A stretch of DNA of 64,000 nucleotides from the NCBI RefSeq assembly GCF_003173715.1, contig NZ_CP029550.1, positions 3,023,501-3,087,500 on the forward strand, in the 5' to 3' direction. Positions 8,695 through 16,760 of the stretch are shown piece by piece (position 1 is the first letter of the stretch; every line of letters starts with the position of its first letter). Under the pieces are notes generated by a model. That model was not told the origin of the DNA. It worked only from the letters and a program-made list of their open reading frames with translations, and did no database searches. Made by a program: the position numbers and the translations under genes. Source of the DNA: Methylobacterium durans. GTDB taxonomy: Bacteria > Pseudomonadota > Alphaproteobacteria > Rhizobiales > Beijerinckiaceae.

Positions 8695-10128
8695 ATGCCC
8701 AGGAAGAGACAGCGCTCGCGCGCGATCGATCCCGCACGCCCAACGGTTGCCTCCTTAGGTCTGCGCGCCAAGCTCGTGACCGAGGAGCAGGACGCCGAGC
8801 TCCGAGCCCTGGTCGAGCGCTACGAGCAACTCCTCTGCGACTGGGAGGACCTCTCCCACCGCGCCCTCAAAGCCCTCTCTGGCCGCTCACCCCCACGGAC
8901 AAGCACCATGCCCCTCATCACCCCTGAGGATATCAGCACGACCCGGCGCAGCTGCCTCTCCCCGCGCCGCCGGCTCCAAGCCTGGGAGCGCACCAACGGC
9001 AAGTGCGTGGTGTGCGGCGACCGCATCGACGGCGCGCGCGATCGCTGGATCATCGAGCACATCCGCGCGCTCGAGCTCGGCGGCGCGGACGAGCTCGACA
9101 ACATGGGGCCGGCCCACGAGGCCTGCGGCCGCGAGAAGACCCGGGACGATCACGCACGCGCCGCCCAAGCCAAGCGGCAGAAGCTCCGCCACATCGGCGC
9201 GGCGGCGCCCGAACGTCCCTTGCCCGGCTCGAGAACAAGCCCGCTGAAGCGCAAGCTCAACGGTACCGTAGTGCCAAGAGAAACTCAGCCCCTGAGCAAC
9301 ACGGTCAAGTTTTCGAAATTGTGGGATCAATCTGGTCAAGGTGTGAATCACGGGCTGGTTTGCAGACCACCCCTAGCGAAACCAATCGAATCGACCTCAG
9401 AATGGCCCGACTCGAACAAACCGCGAACCACCGAGACTCCTTTGACCCCGCACGCCATCCCTTCGCCGACGACCTCGCCAGCTGCGCTGCCTGCCTCTAT
9501 GTCGGGCGAGCTTCTCCTGGCGCTTCCGATCCATCTCGCCTTCCTGTTCGAGGACTGCCCGCTGCTGCCCGGCGAGGACCCATCGCAGTACGAGGCCGTC
9601 CTCGCGAGCATCGTCCAGCAGGTGAAACCCCGCGATGTCGTCGAGGCCTTATGGGTCAAGGATCTCGTCGGTCTGGTCTGGGAGGCCAAGCGCCTGCGCC
9701 TGTGGCGCCAGAGAATCGTTGATCAGGCGAGGTTGCAGGCGGCTGAGGCGCTGATCAAGCCGGTGCTGGAGGCGCAGGACAAGAGCGCCTTCCAGGGCAT
9801 CTCCGAGATCGAGCGGAAGGCCTGTGACCTCGCCCTCAGTTGGCTCAACGGCAAAGCGGCCGAGGCGGCTACGGTCGAGACCTTGCTGCAGGGGAGGGGA
9901 CTCACCACGGCTGACGTGATTGCAAAGGCCTTCGAGCTCAGGCTGCCCGACCTCGAGCGCGTCGATCGCATGGTGATGAACGCTGACAACCGTCGCGACA
10001 CGCTCCTGCGCGGGATCGAGCGCAGACGAGCGAGCCTCGGCCAGAGCCTGCGGGCGGCAAGCAATGACATCATCGACGTCAAGCCGCACAGCGCGGACGC
10101 GCGGTCCGTCTCGCAGCTGAGCAGCTGA
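8695..10128 (+). CDS. HNH endonuclease fused to a helical domain of unknown function
   Basis: About 477 residues from ATG 8695 (a longer frame starts at 8611). Residues about 80-195 are a compact HNH nuclease: CVVC at 104-107, a conserved histidine in EHIRALELGG, and the closing N-x-GPAHEACGREKTRDDHARA. They end in the sequence PLPGSRTSPLKRKLNGTV usual at the C-terminus of stand-alone phage-like HNH proteins. A Pro/Ser/Thr-rich linker of about 90 residues follows. The last 210 residues start at LFEDCPLLPGEDPSQYEAVL and form a helical domain that I know only as a separate small protein family of unknown function in Rhizobiales. The fusion is unusual and could stem from an old deletion. It is translationally coupled to the next gene, one base away. 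Confidence 0.72.
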   Translation: MPRKRQRSRAIDPARPTVASLGLRAKLVTEEQDAELRALVERYEQLLCDWEDLSHRALKALSGRSPPRTSTMPLITPEDISTTRRSCLSPRRRLQAWERTNGKCVVCGDRIDGARDRWIIEHIRALELGGADELDNMGPAHEACGREKTRDDHARAAQAKRQKLRHIGAAAPERPLPGSRTSPLKRKLNGTVVPRETQPLSNTVKFSKLWDQSGQGVNHGLVCRPPLAKPIESTSEWPDSNKPRTTETPLTPHAIPSPTTSPAALPASMSGELLLALPIHLAFLFEDCPLLPGEDPSQYEAVLASIVQQVKPRDVVEALWVKDLVGLVWEAKRLRLWRQRIVDQARLQAAEALIKPVLEAQDKSAFQGISEIERKACDLALSWLNGKAAEAATVETLLQGRGLTTADVIAKAFELRLPDLERVDRMVMNADNRRDTLLRGIERRRASLGQSLRAASNDIIDVKPHSADARSVSQLSS

Positions 10129-10129
10129 G

Positions 10130-10537
10130 ATGACCTCCGAGCGCGTCAAGACTGCAAACCGCCAAAACGCCCAGGCCAGCAACGGCCCGCGCACCGCGGC
10201 CGGCAAGCAGCGGGCGTCCCAGAACGCTCGAAGCCACGGCCCGACGGCGGCTCGTCTCGATGCTACCGCGGACGCAGAGGTCGCGCGCCTGTTCAATCGG
10301 ATCGCGAGTGAGCACGCCAGCGACCCCGAGATTGCCGACGCCGCCCGAACCCTCGCCGAGGCGCAGGTCAGCCTCGCGCGGATCATGTCGGTGAAGGCTC
10401 GGTGGATTCGCGAAGAGATGGAGACCGGGAACGGTTGCGTGATCTCTGACGGTCCGCTCCCCGCCTATCCGTCCGGAGCCCTCCTCCAGAAGCTTGAGTG
10501 TCTCCGCCCCAGCGGCAGGGCGACGGTACACCCGTGA
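10130..10537 (+). CDS. Small protein with N-terminal SNGPRTAAGK-type motif
   Basis: A 135-residue protein starting one base after the stop of the HNH fusion gene. The first 35 residues (NRQNAQASNGPRTAAGKQ followed by RASQNARSHG) match a short Arg/Lys/Asn motif seen at the N-terminus of many small proteins of unknown function in Rhizobiales. These are often found next to the helical family fused to the HNH protein. The middle is helical. The last 30 residues look unconserved. The pairing suggests that the C-terminal domain of the preceding protein and this protein act together. Confidence 0.6.
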   Translation: MTSERVKTANRQNAQASNGPRTAAGKQRASQNARSHGPTAARLDATADAEVARLFNRIASEHASDPEIADAARTLAEAQVSLARIMSVKARWIREEMETGNGCVISDGPLPAYPSGALLQKLECLRPSGRATVHP

Positions 10538-10802
10538 CAGGGCGGCTACGTCACCCCCGGCGGCTACTCGGAGGCGCTTCAGGCGCGCTTCCGACCCGGT
10601 CGAGTTTAGCTTGGCCAGCCGCGGCTAGCTCATCCCGTGTGATGCGAAGCGTGGCCCCCGCATTGGTGCTGTCCGGCCATGCCAGAGCACAGCAGTTTTC
10701 TCGGAACCCTTTGCCGACCTGGGCCGTATCGCCGGCCCGCACCTGCTCGCAAGCACACGGCCGAACCGTGCGCATCGGAGAGGTTTTGGGGCAGGAGGGT
10801 CC

Positions 10803-11519
10803 ATGCGTCGTCTGATCCATGTTGCGATGGCCGCTGCCCTGATCGTGGCCGATGCAGCTCAAGCCGCCTCGTTGGTCACCGCAGGGGCCAGTGAGCAAAC
10901 ACGTGGCGGAGCGCTGCAGAGTTCTGCGGAGCGCTACAAGCGGATCACGGATCGCGATGGGACGAACTGGAGGCGCATCTCAGCCTCAATCTGCACCGGC
11001 TGCGGTGCGCCACCAGCGCCACTCGAGATCGCCCGCGCTGAACCGCGCTACCTGCAGGCTCTGCGTGTGGCTGAGGCCGAAACACAGCAGGCTGAGAAGA
11101 CAAAGTCCACACAGCCTCCATCCGCGCCTCGGATCCAGAGTGCTGCCCTTCAGCCAGAGAAGACCGAGCGCAGGCGGGCGGAGCGGCAGGTTCGCCGCTA
11201 CGCGCGTCTGGCGAGCCGCACGCGCAAACACGCCCGGTATGCTCGGCAGCGCCTCGTCCAAGCTCAGAAGCGTCTCGCCCTGCTTCAAGCGCAGAAAGCG
11301 CGGCGCACGCTTCGCCTGTCTAAGATTCGCCACCGCGCACCTGCGATCAGGGTGGCAGAGCTGCCGCTGGGTGCCCAGCCGGATCGTGGCCTAAACTCTG
11401 GCGATCAGCCCCCTCCAGTTCCGCTCCCGCCGCGCCGACCGGACGCACTGTGCGCCTATGACCGAGGTCTAGTTAGAACCGAGGTGCAGGGGACAGAGAC
11501 CTGCGTGAGCTCCGAGTGA
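10803..11519 (+). CDS. Secreted basic coiled-coil hypothetical protein
   Basis: A 238-residue protein with a clear signal peptide (MRRLIHVAMAAALIVADAAQA). It is followed by a spacer with CTGC, a strongly basic, probably coiled-coil region at about residues 120-180 (ERRRAERQVRRYARLASRTR and onward) and a Pro-rich tail with single cysteines near the end. No family is recognised. It is separated by 265 bases from the upstream gene, with no feature seen in that gap. It is probably periplasmic. Confidence 0.5.
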   Translation: MRRLIHVAMAAALIVADAAQAASLVTAGASEQTRGGALQSSAERYKRITDRDGTNWRRISASICTGCGAPPAPLEIARAEPRYLQALRVAEAETQQAEKTKSTQPPSAPRIQSAALQPEKTERRRAERQVRRYARLASRTRKHARYARQRLVQAQKRLALLQAQKARRTLRLSKIRHRAPAIRVAELPLGAQPDRGLNSGDQPPPVPLPPRRPDALCAYDRGLVRTEVQGTETCVSSE

Positions 11520-11636
11520 TGCCAGACGACAGGGTCGGCTCCCCTAACCTGCCGGTCACACGCGCCGGGCGGCATCTGTCAATCGGCTTCCAAACGGGAA
11601 CCCGGGATTGGAGTGGGACCCTGCTGGTGGGCGCGG

Positions 11637-12257
11637 TCAGGCTGCGGTTTTGACCATGTGCTGGGCGTGTTGCTCCTCGAACTGCATGGGGCTCAGGTAA
11701 CCGAGTGCAGAGTGTAGGCGGCGCGCATTGTAGACCTCCTCGATGAAGCGTGGCAGCTCGGCCGCAACATCGGCGAAGGTCTCGAACGCCATGGGGTATA
11801 CGCCTTCGACCTTGAGCGTCTTCATGAAGCTCTCAGCCTTGGCGTTATCATAGGGATTGCCGCGTCGCCCCATCGATCCGACAAGTCCGTGCTCGGCCAA
11901 CACCTTCCGATACGCCTCCGCCGCGTACTGACTGCCGCGGTCTGTGTGGTGGGTCAGTCCTGCCTGTGGGCGACGACGCTCAATCGCCGCGCGCAGGGCC
12001 GCAATGGTCAGGCGGGCGTCGATGGAACGGCTGAGCGCGTAGCCCACTACCCGCCGTGACCAGGCATCCAGGATGATCGCGACGTAGACGAAGCCGCCTG
12101 CTACCGCGACGTAGGTCAGGTCCGCGACCCAAAGTTGATTGGGGCCGCCCGGTACGATGTCCTTGGCAAGGTTCGGGAAAATCGGGCCGCCGTGATCGCT
12201 GTCGGTGGTGGTGATGTAGCGGCGCTGGACGCGCGGTTGCAGGTCATGCTCGCGCAT
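11637..12257 (-). pseudogene. IS3-family transposase orfB, internally deleted
   Basis: The integrase catalytic core is present: [22 protein letters not shown] with the first Asp, HTDRGSQY with the second, and [18 protein letters not shown] with the glutamate. The HTH_21 part that normally precedes MREHDLQPR is missing. On the minus strand the orfB start region (MGLARSN) is joined near 12258 directly to MREHDLQP in another frame. This implies a deletion of roughly 150 bases, so no complete OrfAB can be made. Confidence 0.8.
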
Positions 12258-12275
12258 TGGAGCGCGCGAGGCCCA

Positions 12276-12626
12276 TCAGCCGGCATCCCGCCGCGACGGA
12301 GAGGCCATCGGGCCGGTGATCACGGACGTAGGCCCGCTTCTCGGCGGCGGCGCGCTTCGTGATGCCCCCTTTAGAAACTCCAGCTCAAGCGCCTGTCGGC
12401 CGACAAGCCGTTCGCGTGCCGCGATGCGTGCCTCGTAGACCTGGATCGTGTCGGCGGCTGCCGCATCGTCGTCGAGCGCGCCAGCCTCGTACTTCTGCAC
12501 CCAGACGCGCACGAGGTTGCGCGAGAGGTCATGGCGCTTGGCCAAGCCATGCAGTGTCTCGCCGGACAGGAACTCCTGTGCGACCTGACGCTTGAACGCG
12601 ACGCTGTGGGATCGGTGTCGGGCCAT
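12276..12626 (-). CDS. IS3-family transposase OrfA
   Basis: A 116-residue OrfA of the IS3 family. MARHRSHSVAFKRQVAQEFL begins the helix-turn-helix, and LHGLAKRHDLSRNLVRVWVQKYEAG is its recognition part. A leucine-rich zipper (VGRQALELEFLKGA) ends it before the usual overlap with orfB. The start ATG at 12626 is the conserved one; an upstream in-frame extension exists. OrfA itself is whole, but its partner orfB is deleted, so the element cannot move by itself. Confidence 0.82.
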   Translation of the reverse strand: MARHRSHSVAFKRQVAQEFLSGETLHGLAKRHDLSRNLVRVWVQKYEAGALDDDAAAADTIQVYEARIAARERLVGRQALELEFLKGASRSAPPPRSGPTSVITGPMASPSRRDAG

Positions 12627-12703
12627 GGTCTTCATCCTCCGAAGACCCAGCGAACCGGTCAATCAGTCCCGCCCTATCCGTCCACCCACAGGGGCCCACT
12701 CCA

Positions 12704-13205
12704 CCGAACACACTCGGCCACTCGGCAAAGGGCAGGTTGGTGGTCACGATCATCGAGGTGTGCTCGTAGAGCCGGCTGACCAGGTGGAACAGCATCTGCC
12801 CGCCCGCCCGCGGAAACGGCAGGTAGCCCAGCTCATCCAGGATCACGAGATCCGCGCGCGCGAGCTGCGACGCCAGCCGACCAGCCTTGCCGGCGCGCGC
12901 CTCTGCCTCGAGTTGGTTGACGAGGTCGACCGTGTTGAAGAAGCGCACCCGCGCCTCGCGCTCCCGCACGCAGTTCGCCCCGATGGCAATCGCCAGATGC
13001 GTCTTGCCCGAGCCCATGCCGCCGATCAGCACGGCGTTGCGGCTGTCGGTCAGGAAGTTGCCCTGATGCAGGTCGCGCACGAGCGCGGCATTGATCGGCG
13101 TGGCCGCCAGGTCGAACGCGCTCAGCGTCTTCATCACGGGGAACTTGGCGTTGGCCATGCGGTAGGCCGTGGCTCGGCTCTGCTCTGCCTCAGCGCCGTA
13201 CTGCC
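12704..13205 (-). pseudogene. IS21-family helper ATPase (istB) remnant
   Basis: The middle of an IstB ATPase is preserved: Walker A as GGMGSGKTHLA, Walker B as LVILDELGYLPF, sensor region VTTNLPFAEWPSVFG. The N-terminal part before EQSRATAYRMANAKFP is missing. The C-terminus stops at VFG, where the IS3 left end starts. No istA is present. It is a dead fragment of an IS21-family element, older than the IS3 insertion. Confidence 0.85.
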
Positions 13206-13239
13206 TCACCCCACTCTTCCGTCTGCACAGACCTGACAT

Positions 13240-13571
13240 GATGCCGCAGACTGAACCGTTTCTCGCTCCACGCAGTTTCAGCCTGGAGTTCTCACCATGC
13301 TGTTCGAGGAGCCATGTAACACAGCGTTGTTGCTTGCGTAGCGCTTGGGTCGCAGTTGAGTCGCCATCATATCCAGGAATTATTTGAAAGTTAAAGATAT
13401 AGTTCAGTAGCTCATCAGTCTTTGTGAATCGTATACAAGGTTTGCGGAATTAACATCCACAGGCTAACGCTACTATTTTGCGTCATCTGAAGTTTACAAT
13501 TAATAAAATACTCTTTTCCTGTACAGCAAATGTGATATTCCGCAGCGCATCATGCCTGTTAAGAGGCCCCG
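13240..13571. other. Low-GC stretch without recognised gene
   Basis: About 330 bases between the istB remnant and the gene at 13572, increasingly AT-rich toward its right part. I see no convincing open frame, RNA or repeat. It may hold the promoter of the 13572 gene. Confidence 0.4.
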
Positions 13572-14003
13572 ATGCGACAGAACCCGATCCCAGAACAGCG
13601 CGTGCGCCGAAATCACCAAGGCTCCCACAGCCTCTACGCTGGCAGTGAAGAGATCATCCGCGGGCTCACTGAGGAGGACGTGGTCAACTTTTACATGGAG
13701 ATGACCGGTGCGCCGTCTAAGCCTCCGGACCTCGACGAGTGTGCCCCGCCGTCCGGGCAGAGCGTTCGCGCGCTGCCTAAAACAGTCATACCGGCACAAC
13801 AGCAGAGGGAGCGGCGCCGGGGACCACCACCCCGACGTGGACGGCCCCTCGCGCTTCTGCCGCACGCAGATTTCGTCAGGAAAGCGATGGACCGCAATCC
13901 GAACATCCGCCCGATGACCATGGCGCTGCTACTCAATCAGTATGGGGTCAAGGTGCATTCCCTAAACCCCGTGCGCAGCATCATGGAGTACTGCGAACGT
14001 TGA
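13572..14003 (+). CDS. Hypothetical protein, 143 residues
   Basis: The ATG at 13572 is preceded by AAGAGG at about six bases. Two predicted structured parts (residues 25-50, EEIIRGLTEEDVVNFYMEMTG; residues 95-140, HADFVRKAMDRNPNIRPMTM and onward) flank a Pro/Arg-rich linker with QQQRERRRGPPPRRGRP. No family is recognised. The C-terminal part resembles a small helical fold that might bind DNA or protein, but this is a guess. Confidence 0.5.
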   Translation: MRQNPIPEQRVRRNHQGSHSLYAGSEEIIRGLTEEDVVNFYMEMTGAPSKPPDLDECAPPSGQSVRALPKTVIPAQQQRERRRGPPPRRGRPLALLPHADFVRKAMDRNPNIRPMTMALLLNQYGVKVHSLNPVRSIMEYCER

Positions 14004-14214
14004 GCAGTCTCGCCGCCCCCGATGCGCAAACCGTCTCACATAGAAGGCGGGAGGCCGGCGGCCTCCGGCTCCTTCTTCAGCGCGGGCATCTGCTTGAGCG
14101 ACAGGCCCAACAATTGTCCCAGGGGATTGCCCTGGGCCGCCCTTACATGCTCGTCGTCGAAGACGCTGTAGGGGCTTCGCCCTCCTTGCTGCTCCTCAGG
14201 CTGAGGTTGCCGAA

Positions 14215-14814
14215 ATGACCCCAATCCTCATCCGCTTCGCTACAGCCGCGCTGGTCGCGGCAGCGGCTTTCGCAGGCTCCCAATCCCGCGCCGCGCAAGC
14301 GGTCGTCCCGGCTGGGACGTGGCTGACGGAAGATGGCCGCGCCCGCGTCCGGACTGAGCCGTGCGGTTCTGACGACACCCGCCTGTGCGGCTTCATCGTC
14401 TGGGGCAGCAAGCCCCTCGACGAGAACGGCAAGCCGAAGGTCGACCGCTACAACCCGAACCCGGCTAAGCAGGGCCGACTGCAGCTCGGCCACCAGATTC
14501 TGCTCGGGTTGAAGCCAAACTCGGATGGGCGCTTCGAGGGCAAGATCTACAACGCGGAGGACGGCAAATCCTACGACGTGACAGTCTGGAGCGATCAGCC
14601 GTCGGCCCTGACCGTGAAGGGTTGCATGCTGGTGTTCTGCGCCTCGCAAGTCTGGAAGCGCGTCGCGGACGTTGCTCCCGGCCAATTGCAGGGCGCGACC
14701 GACGCTGCTGGCGGCCCACGCTCCGACCTGGAATGGGCAGCCAAGGGTGCAGTGACGGGCAGTGTCCCGAAGAAGGCGTCTCCCGCCGAAGGCTCGCCGA
14801 CGCGGGTGAAGTGA
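14215..14814 (+). CDS. Secreted DUF2147 protein
   Basis: A 199-residue protein with a signal peptide cleaved near AAFAGSQSRAAQA. The DUF2147 domain follows at about residues 33-145: GTWLTEDGRARVRTEPCG, LCGFIVWG, GQILLGL-like HQILLGLKPN, and the Trp-Lys end VFCASQVWKRV. These proteins are periplasmic, often found with envelope or stress genes, and of unknown activity; the fold is a small beta barrel. Two cysteine pairs (EPCG/LCGF and GCML/FCAS) could form disulfides. A Ser/Pro tail of about 50 residues is not part of the domain. It lies within the IS-rich region, so it may be imported. Confidence 0.8.
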   Translation: MTPILIRFATAALVAAAAFAGSQSRAAQAVVPAGTWLTEDGRARVRTEPCGSDDTRLCGFIVWGSKPLDENGKPKVDRYNPNPAKQGRLQLGHQILLGLKPNSDGRFEGKIYNAEDGKSYDVTVWSDQPSALTVKGCMLVFCASQVWKRVADVAPGQLQGATDAAGGPRSDLEWAAKGAVTGSVPKKASPAEGSPTRVK

Positions 14815-15154
14815 ATTGCGCGCCCTTCTCGTGCGCGTCCGTTGCCACGCCCTCTGCGTGGGGGGATCCAACGGTCGCCTCATCGAACACCCCGCACGAC
14901 CGGAACGATCGCGCGGCCTGATTCGATCTGCCTCATATCGGATGGTGTGGCGGCCATCGGCTCCATAACACCCCGGCCCGCTTGCCGCACCGCGCCTTGG
15001 GTCTGGCCGAGCAAGCCCTTCTGGAATGGTGGACGAGCTGCCCTGGGAACGATCATGGCGGCTGGCGCCTTGGCAACCCGACGACAGCTCAGTAGTTAAT
15101 GCTGAGATAACGGCTAAGATTGGGGGGCGTCGCCCCTGAACCGGGCGACCTGAA
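14815..15154. other. Intergenic stretch, nothing recognised
   Basis: About 340 bases between the DUF2147 gene and the lipoprotein gene. Short plus-strand frames (14842-15099) lack a ribosome binding site and any known domain. No repeat or RNA gene is seen. Confidence 0.4.
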
Positions 15155-15640
15155 ATGGTGTTCACACGTCTGGCTGCGGCTTGCAGCTCCCTTCTGCTCG
15201 TGAGCGGCTGCTCACACTTAATGCATGCGCCGGCCCAGTACACCGCGCTACCGGTGAGTAGCGGCTCACCAGCCATTGTTGGTTCGGTTGCGGAACTGCC
15301 GGATGCCTCTCTGCCGACTGTCGTCATTCCTGGTCAGCTCCTAGCTGCGCCGGGGGGGCGGCGCGGGAGCACCGTCGAACCCCATGCAGCGCTCCAGCAA
15401 TCGGCACGGGCTCGCCTTGCCTGGAATGAGCTGCGGCCGAACGATCTTCTGAAGCCGCCCTTGTTCGAGAGCATGAGGGCGCAGTCGTTCGACGAGCCCG
15501 GCTCGACGGCGAGCGTGCCGAGCTCGAGGCTAGGCGCTGCCAATTCGGCTGCCCCAGCTATTCAGGATCGCGAGAAGACCATGGGCGGTCTGGTGAAGCA
15601 GGGTGGTGCGGCTGCAAAGCCAATCTGCGACAGGTGCTAA
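15155..15640 (+). CDS. Small lipoprotein of unknown function
   Basis: A 161-residue protein. The N-terminus ACSSLLLVSGCSHLMHAP holds a lipobox (LVSGC), so it should be lipidated and membrane-attached. The rest is Ala/Ser/Pro-rich without a known domain and ends KPICDRC. Its stop codon TAA at 15638-15640 is made of the TA target duplication plus the first base of the IS630-family element. Without the IS insertions the stop would have been TAG, inside the CTAG that the IS701 copy used, so the protein is not shortened. Confidence 0.6.
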   Translation: MVFTRLAAACSSLLLVSGCSHLMHAPAQYTALPVSSGSPAIVGSVAELPDASLPTVVIPGQLLAAPGGRRGSTVEPHAALQQSARARLAWNELRPNDLLKPPLFESMRAQSFDEPGSTASVPSSRLGAANSAAPAIQDREKTMGGLVKQGGAAAKPICDRC

Positions 15641-16757
15641 GTACAACCGCGGAAGTCATGTGGGATGCGCTCCGATGATGGAGCAAACACCGCCTGGCTT
15701 GCGGTTGTAACGCTCGAAGAAAGCCCGGGCGGCTTCAACCAGGGCGTCGATGCTGGCGAACAACTCACAGTGTGTGACCTCGCGGCGGAACTGGCGCCAG
15801 AGCATCTCGATCGGGTTCAGCCATGGGCTGTAGGTCGGGAGGTAAAGCAGGACGAGGCGCCCGGCCGCGCCGCGCAGCACCGCCTCGACCTCGTCGTCCT
15901 CGTGCGTGCTGGCATTGTCCCAGGCGACGTAGATGGTCTCGGTCGGGTGCTTGGTCAGGAGCGTTCCGAGTAGTTCAGCGACCTCGCGTCGCCGCTTATG
16001 AGGGCGGGTGAGGACCACCGTCTGGCCGCTATGCCAATCGACCGCCCCAAGCCCATAGCGCCGCGCCGGCTGCATCGGGGTCGGGATCATCACCTGCTGT
16101 CCCTTCGGCCCCACATCGGCCGCAAGGTCGGGTGCCAACTGATGTTGAACTCGTCGGCGTAGTAGAAGACGGATCCTGGCTTCAGACCGTCGCGAGCGAG
16201 TTCGACCGCCTTTTTTTGACAGCATAGTCCGGATCCGGGCTGCTGATCGTGTGCTGGGGACGACCGAACCCCAGACCAGCCGAGCGCAACAGCCGATGGA
16301 TACTGGCCACGCTCATACGCAAGCCCGTCTCCTCCGCCAAGCGATCGGCCAGCCGGGCGGCGGTCCACATCGAGAACGGCAGGTCCAGGGCGCGTGGCCG
16401 TCGCCGCACCAGCTCGACCAGCCGCTCGCGGTAGGCGGCACCGGCTTTGGCCGGCTTGCCCGAGCGCGGCGCGTCGGAGAGGCCGTCGATGCCCTCGGCC
16501 TCGTAGCGATGGACCCAGCGTCGGACCGTCTCGCCGCTCTCGCGCACGATCGCGGCAACTTCGGAGACAGCGAGCCTCTGCTCGGCCGCGAGCAGGATCA
16601 TCTGCGCACGCGTGCGAACCCGGACATCGCGCGTCGTTCGGTAGAGATCATCAAGCTCGCGCAGCTGATCGACGTTCAGGCTGTCCAAACGCAGGGCGCG
16701 CATCGCCGCCTCCCGGCTTAGCGCCCCAGCATACCACGAAACTTATAAGGACGTACT
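15640..16757 (-). mobile_element. IS630-family element inserted in a CTAG target duplication
   Basis: A 1,118-bp element flanked by the TA duplication typical of the IS630/Tc1 group (TA at 15638-15639 and 16758-16759). The ends share imperfect inverted repeats beginning AGTAC, with further matching bases inwards. With the flanking bases (C at 15637, G at 16760) removal of the element restores CTAG directly before IS701 copy 2. So it landed in the TA of that copy's own target duplication and is the youngest insertion of the stack. Confidence 0.88.
15656..16703 (-). pseudogene. IS630-family transposase, two frame breaks
   Basis: The first part (16703 to about 16217) gives the paired helix-turn-helix domains (VSEVAAIVRESGETVRRWVH) and the start of the DDE domain. 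The second part, after a run of seven A on the coding strand (16211-16217), gives FYYADEFNISW with the first Asp in a -1 frame. The third part, after GGGG at 16109-16112, gives VAWDNASTH with the second Asp and YLPTYSPWLNPIEMLWR with the glutamate, again in a -1 frame. The A7 shift may be programmed, as known in some IS630 members. The second looks like loss of one G, so the gene is probably inactive unless that is a sequence error. Confidence 0.8.
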
Positions 16758-16760
16758 TAG

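Larger units (their letters stand above)
11609..12703 (-). mobile_element. IS3-family element with internal deletion
   Basis: The ends are imperfect inverted repeats: TGGAGTGGGACCCTGCTGG at 11609 on the plus strand and TGGAGTGGGCCCCTGTGGG ending at 12703 on the minus strand. Between them lie orfA and the 3' part of orfB on the minus strand. At about 1.1 kb it is shorter than the usual 1.2-1.3 kb because part of orfB is missing. The bases next to the ends (GAT and CCG) do not form a target duplication, so one side has been rearranged. It interrupts an istB remnant. Confidence 0.8.

Noticed and set aside
16757..16760. Mismatched target duplication (TTAG versus CTAG) of IS701 copy 2 as proof of recombination
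   Set aside because: The IS630 element sits in the TA of the original CTAG; removing it restores CTAG, so no recombination has to be assumed.
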